Of a stretch of 64,000 nucleotides of DNA, positions 1 through 10,013 are shown in pieces (within the stretch, counting starts at the first letter, position 1; the number at the start of each line of letters is the position of its first letter). This stretch comes from Pseudo-nitzschia pungens (taxonomy: Eukaryota; Bacillariophyta; Bacillariophyceae; Bacillariales; Bacillariaceae). The position numbers and the translations under genes are program-made. The DNA lies in contig CM074764.1 of assembly GCA_037355855.1 (NCBI GenBank), positions 2,356,001 to 2,420,000 on the forward strand, written 5' to 3'. The notes under the pieces were generated by a model. That model did not search any database and was not told where the DNA came from. It saw only the letters and a program-made list of their open reading frames with translations.

Positions 1-1
1 A

Positions 2-1996
2 GACGCGACCATCACCAACAAGTATGGTCGTAAAGTCCCCAAGCCTACCACGAAGGGATGGCGATTGCTCGTCAGTTGGAAAGACGGAACCAAATCCTGG
101 TGTAAGTTGAGCGATCTGAAAGAGTCCTTTCCTGTGCAAACCGCAGAGTACGCCATATCCGCCAAGATCTCGGATCAGCCAGCATTCCGATGGTGGATTC
201 ACCATGTACTACGAAGGAAGAAGCGAATCCTCAAGGCTACCAAGCGAAACAAGTACTGGGATCGGACCCACAAGTTCGGAGTGGAGTTACCACATTCTAT
301 CCCTGAAGCTCTCGCCATCGACCGAAAGATGGGAACGGACTATTGGGAGAAGGCGATTGCAAAGGAGATGAGAAACAACGAGATGGCGTTCGAGTTTGAC
401 CCCAGCTACATTGTCGAAGGTCTCAAGGCCGAAGGATTCAGCAAGATCACGACGCACATGATCTTTGACGTGAAGTTGGGGTCCTTGACGCGGAAAGCAC
501 GGCTCGTCGCCGATGGCCATAAGGTACAAGCGACAGCTAAGGAACATACCTTCAGCAGTGTACCAAGCAGAGATTCAGTCCGTATCTTCTTCCTGTTGGC
601 AGCCCTGAACAATTTGGACGTACTGTCTGCGGACATCCAGAATGCCTATCTTACAGCGCCAATCAAGAAGAAGTATTATTTGGTTGCATGAGCTGAAGAC
701 GGTTTTCGCCCGCACTTGGTAGGACAGGTATGTAAGATCGTTCGAGCACTGTATGGACTCCCTGTTGCAGGCGCGTCGTTCCGATCCTATTTGACCAAGC
801 ACCTACGAACGCTAGGATATCAACCCTGTAAAGCTGATCCTGATGTTCATATGCGAGTGGAGACGCGAAAGGATGGTTCTAGGTACTGGGCATACCTGAT
901 TGCATACGTCGACGATATTATCTGTTGCAGTGAGGACCCTCGACGGCAGTTGGAAAGTATCGAGCAGCGCTTCACGCTGAAGGACGGGACTATAGAAGTT
1001 CCAACCCTGTATCTGGGCGCTGATGTCCATTTGCATGTGGTCGAAGATGACCCAATTCCCAAGTGGGCGATGTCCTCCGAGAAATATGCTAAGAAAGCCA
1101 TCGACGCGGTAGAAAAGGAGCTTGGCACCAAGCAATATGGTTACAAGTATCTTCCGAACAAGGTTTCAACCCCGTTGACATCCGATTATCGACCTGAAGT
1201 TGATGTTACCACCGAACTAGATCCAACCAAGCAAAATTACTACCAGGGATTGATTGGCGTCTTGAGATGGTTGTGTGAACTTGGAAGACTGGATTTGGTC
1301 ATGCCTGTATCCCTCATGTCTAGGTACCTAGCCCAAGCAAGAACAGGGCATCTGAACCAAGTATTGCACATGTTTGCCTATCTCAAGGCGCATGCCCGAT
1401 CCAAGTTGGTGTTTGACGAGACCCGTCCTGAAGTGGATAAGTCCAGATTCCCCGACTGTGATTGGAGTGAATTCTACCCTGATGCCAAGGAGGTATTGCC
1501 ACCGGATGCTCCTGAACCCCTTGGAAAAGCAGTTATTATGAGTTGTTTTGTCGATGCGGATCATGCCGGATGCAAAGCAACAAGAAGATCCCATACAGGA
1601 ATTATTATATTCCTGAACAGGGCCCCTATCCTGTGGTTCAGCAAAAGGCAAACCACTGTCGAGACCTCAACCTTTGGATCTGAGATTGTTGCGCTTCGGA
1701 TTGCCATTGAACTGATTGAAGGGCTCAGATACAAGCTCCGGATGATGGGCGTTCCTATTGAAGGCCCTACCAATGTGTACTGTGACAACGAGTCTGTTGT
1801 CAAAAATACCACCAGACCAGAGAGCCCTTGCAACAAGAAGCACAACAGCGTCGCATACCACAAGGCACGCGAGTCTATTGCTGCTGGAACAATTCGAATT
1901 GCAAAGGAGCCTGGCGAGACCAATATTGCTGACTTATTCACCAAGCTACTGAATGGTCCAGCTCTGAAAGAACACTGCGCTCGATGCATGTGGTAA
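2..1996 (+). pseudogene. Copia Pol, C-terminal part (reverse transcriptase and RNase H), in-frame TGA
   Basis: The frame is open from base 2 but broken by TGA at 689-691; the same frame resumes and runs to TAA at 1994-1996. The first part has the small domain WRLLVSWKDGTKSW found just before RT in diatom Copia Pol, then the RT start (DVLSADIQNAYL, first catalytic Asp). After the stop come the VRALYGLP motif and the catalytic YVDD box (905-916). RNase H follows with CFVDADHAGC, the acidic ETSTFGSEI stretch and CDNESVV. The stop falls between the two halves of the RT active site, in a stretch that related elements read through, so this copy should not make full RT. It could be read only by suppression. 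A sequencing error is possible but less likely. Confidence 0.88.
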
Positions 1997-2640
1997 GAAG
2001 TGCTGCTTAGCTGCATTATTTGAGGCACTTCGACCCCCTGACAAGCAGCTCGGACGCAGAAGATTTTGATTTCGTTTTTTGAGAGCAGTGGATTTCGATT
2101 TCGGACGCAACCTTGTTTCGGACTTTGATTTCGATTTCGATTTCGATTACAAGATTTTCGTAATGCAGTCGACAGCAGGTTACGAGTTCTTCGATCGCTA
2201 CGATTTAGGTTGCGAATTGTTTCGGACGCAATCTTATTTTCGGAACGCAACAGATTTCGATCCGACCTGATCCTATATTATATGTTATATTGGGAGTCTC
2301 CGGTACACCGGTTCCGGGGACTATAAACTTGAAATACAATAGGCCGATTGATATGTCCTTATACGTGTTAAGGAATCGGACTAAGGGCAAAATGCCCTCC
2401 GGTCCAACCCCCTTTTTTTTACAATAAATCGGCCGGGCCTCTGATAGAAGAACTGCAATATTTGGTGCAGTTTGATCTCTGACAAGTTATATGGAAGCAT
2501 CCCTGAATTCTGTTATGATCCATCCAAGTGTCCTGGTACACCAAGCAAGAGTATTGGTGTTCCCCTGGGAGTATCTGTTTCCGGGGACTGGTATAGTTGC
2601 TTGCTCAGTACAGGAACACTAGCATGAATCACGGGGACTA
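1997..2640 (+). other. Copia 3' untranslated region with (GATTTC)n stretch
   Basis: No gene is seen between the RNase H stop and the LTR. Bases 2063-2150 are rich in GATTTCGATTTCGG-type simple repeats. Short G-rich boxes of the form CCGGGGACT occur near 2315 and 2581. The last bases before the LTR, CACGGGGACTA, are the likely polypurine tract that primes plus-strand synthesis; this assignment rests on position only. Confidence 0.6.
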
Positions 2641-3551
2641 TGAAGATATTCAAGGTGGTGCTATGATCTGTGCTAAGGCTCCTGTGTAGAAGGGCTACTG
2701 GGTCTACAGACAGCAACATCCAGTAGCTGACTAACAGGTGCTGAGTTGAGTGCTAGGCTGTGTGCTAATTGGTAGCATACAGGCTTAGCAACAGGCTTAG
2801 CAGCAGGCTTAGCAGCAGGCTTAGCAGCAGGCTTAGCAGCAGACCTATCCTGTCTAGTATTGCTAGCAGAGTTTACTAGGGTCGCCGCGTACGATTTGTA
2901 CCGATCGTACGTACCCCGAGTAAAGCACCTTTTCAGGGTGTAGCTAAATGCTACAGGGTTAGGGTTGCTAATGCTACGAGATACTGATGGTGCTACATAC
3001 CATAATATCATGCTAAGATACTATGCTACCGCCGGGGTCGGGTCATTGGTGTATAATATATACCATGACCGCATACCCGGCCCAAACAGTTACCCAACGC
3101 GCTAGCATAAGTGAGCTAGCGACGCACGATTCGATCTAATTAATCGGAGATACCCTACGATACTCCGATACGGTACGCTACTCGTAGGATACAGTACCAG
3201 AGCTACAGAAGCTCTGTTATTATACGAGTTAGCGAGTTAGCGAATCGATGTCACGATACAGAGCTGAGCGCTTTGGCTCAGCTCCCTCCTTTATTCACTC
3301 TTTCTTTTACACTCTAAAATAGACGCCTATCATGCCCTCCCCTTTCGATCGATCCCGATGTATCTCTAGGGAAGTGCCTTGTATTGCCTAAGTGTATGCA
3401 ATAGACCTTGAACGGTCCACTGTAGACTCACGATTTGCCAGGACTTTATGTATTGTTATTGTTAAGGCTTTCCCCTATTTTTAGGCCAGTATGAAACAGT
3501 TTATATCTACGAGTCGTCCCCGAAGATCGCTGACGAGCGAATATCAACGCA
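2641..3551 (+). repeat. Copia 3' LTR (911 bp)
   Basis: It begins TGAAGATATTC and ends ATATCAACGCA (TG...CA). It aligns along its length with 59065-60032, and homology stops sharply at both ends. It contains five 12-bp units (AGGCTTAGCAGC type) at about 2780-2842, where the other LTR has ten. Further in are GTACGATTTGTACCGATCGTAC (an imperfect palindrome) and a region rich in GCTAGC-like words. The differing array copy number explains most of the length difference. Confidence 0.85.
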
Positions 3552-4272
3552 ATTGTGTATATTTTAAAATTTTCAGGCGACGTCTGGTTGCCGAGAATTG
3601 ATGTACACATTTTCGACCCCCTAAAAACAAACGAAAAAGGCATAAACATTTATAAAACTTCGGTACAATAATTACCTTTACATACGAAGTACAGTACAGT
3701 ACGAACTAAGGTTACTTACCAAGTAAATCTTACTACGTACTACGTACTACCTTACCGTGAAGGTAACTACACAGTATGCAACTAAAAAGAATGAGTACCA
3801 GAAAACATGTAGAATTTCTACGTGGGCTCATTTGCCGCGCGCAAAACTCATTTGGTTACAAAAAAGAACGGTAATTACCGTACGGTACCGGTAGTGTTTT
3901 TTTTTGAGAAGAAATCTTTTTCGTATCGTTGGCCAACATATCTTACCGTTCATCAAATAGTAACACGAAGTAAACCTTACGGTAACTTACTTCGTAATAG
4001 AGTACAGGGTTCGTACTCGTACTTTCATTACTGTAACTTACTCGTCTCAGGACATCAGTCCTTCATATCAGTCAAAACACGAAACAAAAAAAGAAGTAAC
4101 TTACACGAAGTACCGTAAGGCTTACCGTAACCTTACTTCGTAATCTTTTTTTAAATTGTTACCATTGCAGAACGGTACCGGTATCATTATTGTTTCAACA
4201 TTCTGCTCTGAAAAGCCACAGCTATCCACTCGAATCCATCTACGTAGTACGTATCGAAATCATTGCAATCAA
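3552..4272. other. Intergenic DNA upstream of acetyl-CoA synthetase
   Basis: No gene is seen. A 25-bp stretch at 3572-3596 recurs exactly at 55682-55706. From about 3670 the DNA is dense in short self-complementary words such as TACGAAGTA, TTACCGTAA and GGTACC, a texture shared by the other host-gene flanks here (for example 12000-12180, 38140-38250, 38800-39050). A polypyrimidine run and CAG at 4146-4170 could be a 5'UTR intron acceptor. Confidence 0.5.
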
Positions 4273-6508
4273 ATGTCGTCGACAGAAGACAAACGCGGCT
4301 CTTTGGTGGACAGCGTCACTGACGTCTTCCCTGCCAAGGCAGATATATCATTCGAACAATATAAGACTCTTCACCAGCAATCGATCGAAAACCCAAAAGA
4401 TTTTTGGGGTAAAGCCGCCAAAGAACATGTCGATTGGTTTCGACCATTTGACAAAGTCCTCGATGGAGGATTTGAACACGGCGATGTACGCTGGTTTGAA
4501 GGAGGAAAACTGAATCTGAGCTACAACGCTTTGGATCGTCACGTGAACAGCAAAAATGCTAACGACGTGGCTCTGATTTGGGAGGGTGACGAACCAAGCG
4601 ACGTTCGAAAAATCACGTATGATCAGGTTCTCCGTAAGGTTTGTCAAATTGCTAACGCCATGGTTCGCATGGGTGTTCAGAAGGGAGATATCGTCACCAT
4701 TTACATGCCCATGATCCCAGAACTGGCGATGACAATGCTTGCATGGTAAGTCTTACACTCAATCACTAGACTGGCTCTTGCAGATGAAGCGGAAAAGGAG
4801 CTGAAGTCACTTCATTTTGTTTTCTAAGAATGCAGAGCTAATATTTATTCTACCTTTTTAAATTATGAAGCACTCGAATTGGAGCAGTTCACTCAGTTGT
4901 TTTTGCTGGATTCTCGGCGGAAGCCCTGGGTCAACGAATTTCGGCAGCCAAATCAAAACATCTCATCACCGCGGATATTGGTCGCCGAGGTGGGAAGACT
5001 ATTCCACTCAAGAATATTGTGAACGACGCTTTGACAAAGTTGGATTGCGATTCGATCGTTGAGCACGTTATGGTGTGGGAGCGGTTCTACGGTGGTGTAG
5101 AATCATCTGCCCCTTATGAAATGAAAGAGCGGGATGTTCGAATGGATCCTTTAGTTGCCGTTCAACGCCCCTACTGTCCACCAATGCATATGGATGCTGA
5201 AGACAACTTATTCATTCTCTACACGTCAGGGAGTACAGGTAATCCAAAGGGACTTGTGCATACAACCGGTGGATACACGCTTTACGCGAAAATGACAACT
5301 CAAATCACTTTTGACCTAGCACCAGGCGATATCTTTGCGTGCGTTGCCGATTGTGGGTGGATCACTGGTCACACATGTACGTGACGGCAATCAATATTTT
5401 CTGGCAAATGCGACATCATTTTGGTTGTTTTCTTTTGTTTTCGTTCGCCTCTCAATCCTTTGCGTTTCTCGTTGCTACTTTTCAAAACTCAGATGTTGTC
5501 TACGGACCTCTATTGAATGGCAGCACTTCCTTTATGTTCGAATCGACACCTGTTTACCCAGACGAAGGAAGATACTGGAATATGGTCCAACGGCATAAAA
5601 TTACGCAATTTTATACAGCCCCGACTGCCATCCGTCTCCTTATGCGTTCCGGAGATGAACCTGTGAAGAAGTACGATCTAAGCAGCCTCAAAGTATTAGG
5701 ATCTGTTGGAGAACCAATTAATCCCGAAGCATGGCGTTGGTACTATGAAGTGGTTGGCAAATCCAACTGTACGGTCGTGGATACTTATTGGCAAACTGAG
5801 ACAGGCGGGCACATCATCACTAATTTGCCTGGAATCACACCCATGAAACCAGGATCCTGTACTTTACCATTTTACGGAGTGGACACAGCAGTACTGTGCC
5901 CTACTACAGGCAAGGAACTGACAGAACCCGACGACAACGGAAATTTCCATGGTGTAATGGCCCTGAAACAGCCTTGGCCAGGCATGGCGCGCACATGCTT
6001 GGGTGACCACGAAAGGTTTCTCACTGTTTACTACAAACCCTATCCCGGATACTACTTCACGGGAGATACAGTTTCGCGTGATTCTGATGGGTATCACTTC
6101 ATAATTGGACGTATGGATGATGTAATGAATGTTAGTGGGCATCGCATTGGAACTGCAGAGGTTGAATCCGCCTTGGTTGGACATGCTTCTGTTGCGCAAG
6201 CTGCTGTGGTTGGTAAGCCGCATGATATCAAGGGTCAGTCGATTTGTGCCTTCGTTATGTTGACCGTAGGATACGAAGAGTCGCCGGAACTTATCAAAGA
6301 ACTTCGCATGGCCGTCCGCAGTGAAATCGGAGGTTTCTGTAGCCCTGATATGATAGTTGTGTCGCCAAGTCTGCCGATGACTCGGTCGGGGAAGATCATG
6401 CGACGAATCCTGCGCAAGATAGTCTGTGGTGAAACCGATAGTCTTGGTGACACTAGCACGTTGGCAGATCCATCGATTGTTGACTTTCTGATTGAGAAGG
6501 TTGGTTAA
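4273..6508 (+). CDS. ACS: Acetyl-CoA synthetase, AMP-forming (three exons)
   Basis: Predicted enzyme that activates acetate with ATP and CoA to acetyl-CoA through acetyl-AMP. Exons 4273-4745, 4871-5376 and 5493-6508 are joined across GT-AG introns of 125 bp (GTAAGT...GAAG) and 116 bp (GTACGT...CTCAG), giving 664 residues, the usual length for this family (about 650). Visible ANL-superfamily motifs: [15 protein letters not shown] (phosphate loop, exon 2), [29 protein letters not shown] hinge, and [12 protein letters not shown] with the catalytic, acetylatable lysine near the C-terminus. The start at 4273 (MSSTEDK) was chosen because family homology begins soon after; an in-frame ATG at 4156 would add 39 unlike residues. 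I see no plastid presequence and no C-terminal SKL, so a cytosolic site is likeliest. Splice sites restore the conserved GHTYVVYGP stretch, which supports them. Confidence 0.95.
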
Positions 6509-7013
6509 TCATGGCAAAAATACGGCATCATCTTCGTGTTTTGGTGCATGTTTATGGAATAATCAGAAGATGACAATATATACGAATTACGTATATACTT
6601 TTATTTGATCAAACGTAGTACTGTAGTTTGCTTCTTTTCTCTTTCGTCTATTTTATTTATTAAATCATAATAGCTAAACACCCCAAAGTTTTAATCTCCC
6701 TAGAATATTTCCAGGAGGTTGTAAATGGTTAGAATGAACTTTCCCACGTGTTCGTTTGCAATGGGATTAAGTACTATTATTTTCATGTACCAGTCAAAAT
6801 TATTGATGAGCTAACTTTGTTTCGCGCCTTGGTGATATCTCTGCACATACACCCTCTCTATTCAAAGTAAAGACATCATCTTGTAGCTGACACTCTCCTC
6901 TACAATGCTCTATATTCAGCACATTTAAACATCTTTGCTTATTCTTCCCTTAGTAAGCTCATGAATAAAGGACAAGGGTCAAAATGGGGTATATTTTTGA
7001 GTTATAGCATCAC
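6509..7013. other. Intergenic DNA downstream of acetyl-CoA synthetase
   Basis: AT-rich stretch with no gene or repeat that I can support. It presumably holds the 3'UTR and poly(A) site of the acetyl-CoA synthetase gene and ends at the LTR of the next element. Confidence 0.5.
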
Positions 7014-7138
7014 TGCCGTGCACCGGAACAGTCAACAACTACAGGAGACTGTCAGCATCAATAGTAATAGACTAATTGATATAGCTCACAATTTGCATAT
7101 CACTACTATTCTAATCCTAGTAGACCTTGGGCATGGCA
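7014..7138 (+). repeat. Gypsy D 5' LTR, internally shortened
   Basis: It begins TGCCGTGCACCGGA and ends GGGCATGGCA, the same ends as the Gypsy A and C LTRs read on their coding strand. It is 125 bp against 189-195 bp in those elements. It is followed by TGATTTTAAAATGA (7139-7152), a slightly decayed form of the 14-bp palindrome found after the A and C LTRs. Confidence 0.8.
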
Positions 7139-7258
7139 TGATTTTAAAATGAAGTTGAGCGCTGACGACCATGAGCAACCAAGAGAACTGATTGATCACA
7201 ACACATCAATGACCTCAAAACTGCCAAAAATGGAGGTGCAAAGAAGCAAAACAGGGCT

Positions 7259-8149
7259 AATAATAATAATATACATATTTAAATAACTTTAATCACCAAA
7301 GGTGATATTAAATTACTCAGTCTGTATCCAGACTTTAACGTCGCCTCCATCAGAGAGTCAGGACCCCAAGTGGTAGAACGACAAATTTTCAAACAAACCT
7401 TGAACATCAGACAGGGAAAGAAACAGACCAAGGCCCACAAAATAGGGACTTGAGGGAAAGCAAGATGAGAGGGAAGATAGGGGGAGAAGACCCAGTATCA
7501 ACAGGTAGGGGACATGATGAGAAGCAAGAAAAGAGGCCAAAAACCAAGGTACAAAGTGTAATCAACCCTAAGGTCCAGTAAGCCAGACGCGTAGGAGAGC
7601 AGCCTCTCGTTGGTATGGCTGCATTGGGGGGGCAGGTGCTGCATACTGCTTCCTGGCAAGGTGGATGGTTGCAAGCCACTGCCGCTTGGCAGTCAGGGTA
7701 TAACCTTGTAGGACTTGGAAAGGGGTTTGTAAAAGGGAGTGTGACTGGGGAAGTGCACCAGCTGCACCAATGGCCAATTCAGAGGAGATGGAAGCATCAA
7801 GAGATTGGTGTTGTTCAGCATCAAGGGTGCCCCCAGGACCATGGAGTCGTCCATTCCTATAGGTCCAAAGATCCCAAGAGGTAAGAAAGAACTGATGGAT
7901 GATAGCTGTAGCCCAACGTCTGGGGGAGCGCTTGCTTCCAATGTGGGAGTAGTAGTCAGCCTGGATTTGATACCAGCGAGGAGACCACCTACCAAGAAGC
8001 CAGTTGTGCCAACCAATAGTCCTCTGTGCCCTGACAGCAGAAGCAATTGCAAGGGAGTAAGATGATGGATAAATGTTCTGGCCCTTCCGAACCCTGGTGA
8101 GAAGATCCACAATGGCAGCAACCAATGATGGATCAGTCTGCTCAACTTC
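7259..8149 (-). mobile_element. 5'-truncated LINE copy inside Gypsy D
   Basis: Homologous to the 3' end of the LINE at 34130-37350, with the same end (TAATAATATAC... on the + strand). The coding frame read on the minus strand is open at 7568-8125 and matches the C-terminal part of the LINE ORF without the frameshift present in the larger copy. Homology stops near 8149, where Gypsy Pol DNA resumes. No target duplication is visible, consistent with an insertion linked to a deletion. Confidence 0.85.
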
Positions 8150-9170
8150 AAAAACCTACTGTATCAGCAGATGCCAACGCAAAGGATGGTCCGGTGGAGA
8201 CTCCTTATGGAAGAGTCCCATTCGGTAGTCAAGCATGTTGCTGGCAAAGACAATGGCGCAGCAGATGCACTGTCACGCCTGGACATTACGGATGATCCAG
8301 CAGATACAGTGGAATGGCTACCACCAAATAAGCCCCTCACCTACGCAGGGTGAGGAATAGCACCTCCGGCAACTCCTATTCCCACTTTTAGAAGAAGCGC
8401 CGGAAGAATTCCAGGGCAATAGTGCATTCCCACTTGCCCCAGACATGATCCAGTTCTACCAACAAAAGGACACAAAGATCACGAGTGCTCTGGAAAAAGA
8501 CAAACGACTGACCACCAGAATGGTGGAAGGTTATAGTCTAATCCACAAAGAAGGGAAGATCCTGATTCCCGACAAACTCAAGGAAAGGGTTATGGGATGG
8601 TACCACAGCATGCTGGTCCATCCCGGAGAAAAGAGAATGGAACAGAGCATACGCTCAGTGTTCATCTGGAAAGGTCTCCGAAAGGACGTCCAGGACCTCT
8701 GTAAACACTGTCACACATGCCAGATGTTCAAAAAGAGTGGCTGGAAGAAGTATGGACTACTACTGGAAAAAGCAGTGGAGGTCACCAAATGGCAGAGGGT
8801 CAATGTAGACCTATGGGGACCTGCAACTGTCCACAACAAGAATGGTAAAGACTACCACATCCATGTCCTCACCATGATGGACCCAGTAACTGGGTGGTTT
8901 GAACTGGCCCACCTGAAAGGACTCCCCAAATGCTACAGAATCTCAATAATTGCTTGACAGTTTATGGCTGGAAATATATCCATGCCCAAAGGAAATTGGC
9001 TTTGATGGTGTGAGTGAGTTCAAAGCAGAGTTTCAGGAGCTCTGTGAAAACATGGGAATGAATAGAAAGCCTAGTGGCACTTTGAATCCCCAATCCAATG
9101 CAGTATTGGAGAGGATCCAGCAGACTGCTTACTGTCCTTTACCCTAGAGAACAAGAAGGACCTCCACAAA
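8150..9170 (+). pseudogene. Gypsy D Pol remnant (end of RNase H and integrase)
   Basis: Homologous to Gypsy A/C Pol. The piece at 8171-8353 has the RNase H end (KHVAGKDNGAADALSRLD); frame is lost near 8350. The next piece at 8445-8957 has the integrase zinc-binding region (HPGEKRME then CKHCHTC) and the first catalytic Asp (VNVDLWGP). Frame is lost again near 8945. The third piece at 8950-9147 has the second Asp (GFDGVSEF) and the Glu region (NPQSNAVLERI). At least two frameshifts and a truncated C-terminus make it nonfunctional. Confidence 0.88.
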
Positions 9171-9204
9171 AACAGAGGAGGAGAAACAGTACCATGGAGG
9201 AGCA

Positions 9205-9383
9205 TGTCGTACACTGGAATCAGTCACAGGAGGTCCAGCACTTGTGATTCAGAATAAGATTAGCGAAGCATTGGAATTGCCAATTCGAATATCTGTTGGG
9301 ATCAATATCAATCAACTTATTGAGACAGCTCACAATTTGCATATCACTACTATTCTAACCACTATTAGACCTGGGGTATGGCA
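9205..9383 (+). repeat. Gypsy D 3' LTR (179 bp)
   Basis: It starts TGTCGTACACTGG directly after a GGAGGAGCA purine tract and ends CTGGGGTATGGCA. The last 80 bp (CACAATTTGCATATCACTAC) match all other LTRs of this family; the first 100 bp are strongly diverged. Confidence 0.75.
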
Positions 9384-10013
9384 CTGCTAGTAAAAGCATA
9401 GCGGACCAAAATTGGTGCTAAAAAAAATTCATTTGTTTGCTTGAGTGTACTTCATTGAGTATTTGCAACAACAAGACCAGCTCTACAGTCTATTGAGCCA
9501 TATACCTATTAAAAGAGGAAAGTAAGAGCTTTTTAAGAAGCCATTACATGGTGGTGCTATTGGATTGGTACTTGAGAAGATGGGATTTTTCCAAAATGAA
9601 CAAGCGCATATGCGCCGAGTGAGAAGTTTGGAGTGCTCCAAATTTCTTAATCGGCGCATATGCGCCGCTTTTGGTCTCCGCCGCAACTACAAATACTATG
9701 AGATCCAGTCATTTATTATATCATAAACAATATACGTGCGATTTCAATTCTAATATGAAATATTACATGTGCGTATTCGTTTCGGGAATCATCGCTTGTT
9801 ACAGTCGTGGAGGGATAGCTGATAAGGATCACGTAGTAGTACGAAAAAACACTGATCACAGTTTCGCGTAGAAAGCAATCAGGTAGGTTGCTCACAATTT
9901 GCGTATCCGTGGAGGAGTTTTTGACGGCATTTCTAATGTTTCATTAGTTTAACGTCTAGTCAATGGGTGATCGTGTGCCAACACTACACGAGATTTCCTT
10001 TTGCATTTTATGA
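9384..10013. other. Intergenic DNA with a palindrome cluster
   Basis: No gene is seen. The part at 9604-9666 holds three palindromes (listed separately). The rest is AT-rich and includes the 3' flank of the minus-strand dihydrolipoamide dehydrogenase gene. Confidence 0.5.
9604..9666. repeat. Two GCGCATATGCGC palindromes flanking a third palindrome
   Basis: The perfect palindrome GCGCATATGCGC occurs at 9604-9615 and again at 9654-9665, the second extending to 14 bp (GGCGCATATGCGCC, 9653-9666). Between them TTTGGAGTGCTCCAAA (9627-9642) is an inverted repeat with a 2-base spacer. Together they could be a paired binding site or the core of a small element; function is unknown. Confidence 0.7.

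Larger units (their letters stand above)
1..3551 (+). mobile_element. Ty1/copia retrotransposon, 3' part (5' part outside window)
   Basis: The window opens inside the pol gene of a Copia element. In order it shows the end of integrase, reverse transcriptase, RNase H, about 640 bp of 3' untranslated DNA, then a 911-bp LTR at 2641-3551. The LTR was recognised because a close copy stands at 59065-60032, in front of a Copia gag gene. That copy starts with TG, ends with CA and is followed by element DNA, so here it is the 3' LTR. The two elements look like the same family in the same orientation. The 5-bp flank after the LTR is ATTGT; its partner would lie outside the window, so target duplication cannot be tested. 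Confidence 0.85.
7014..9383 (+). mobile_element. Gypsy D: gutted Ty3/gypsy element containing a truncated LINE
   Basis: A decayed relative of Gypsy A and C in + orientation. It has a 5' LTR (7014-7138), a leader matching the leaders of A and C, then a LINE fragment (7259-8149), then only the end of Pol (8150-9170), a polypurine tract (GGAGGAG, 9197-9203) and a 3' LTR (9205-9383). Gag, protease and most of RT are missing, so the interior was deleted before, with or after the LINE insertion. The 5-bp flanks (ATCAC and TGCTA) do not match, so no target duplication survives. Confidence 0.8.

Noticed and set aside
1561..2250. 229-residue minus-strand frame
   Set aside because: Opposite strand of Copia RNase H followed by GATTTC simple repeat; no domain.
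2641..3551. Solo LTR
   Set aside because: Copia pol lies upstream in the same orientation at a normal distance, and the 5-bp flanks GACTA and ATTGT differ.
4156..4272. 39-residue N-terminal extension of acetyl-CoA synthetase
   Set aside because: It contains no recognisable targeting signal and begins in a polypyrimidine/CAG context that looks like an intron end or UTR.
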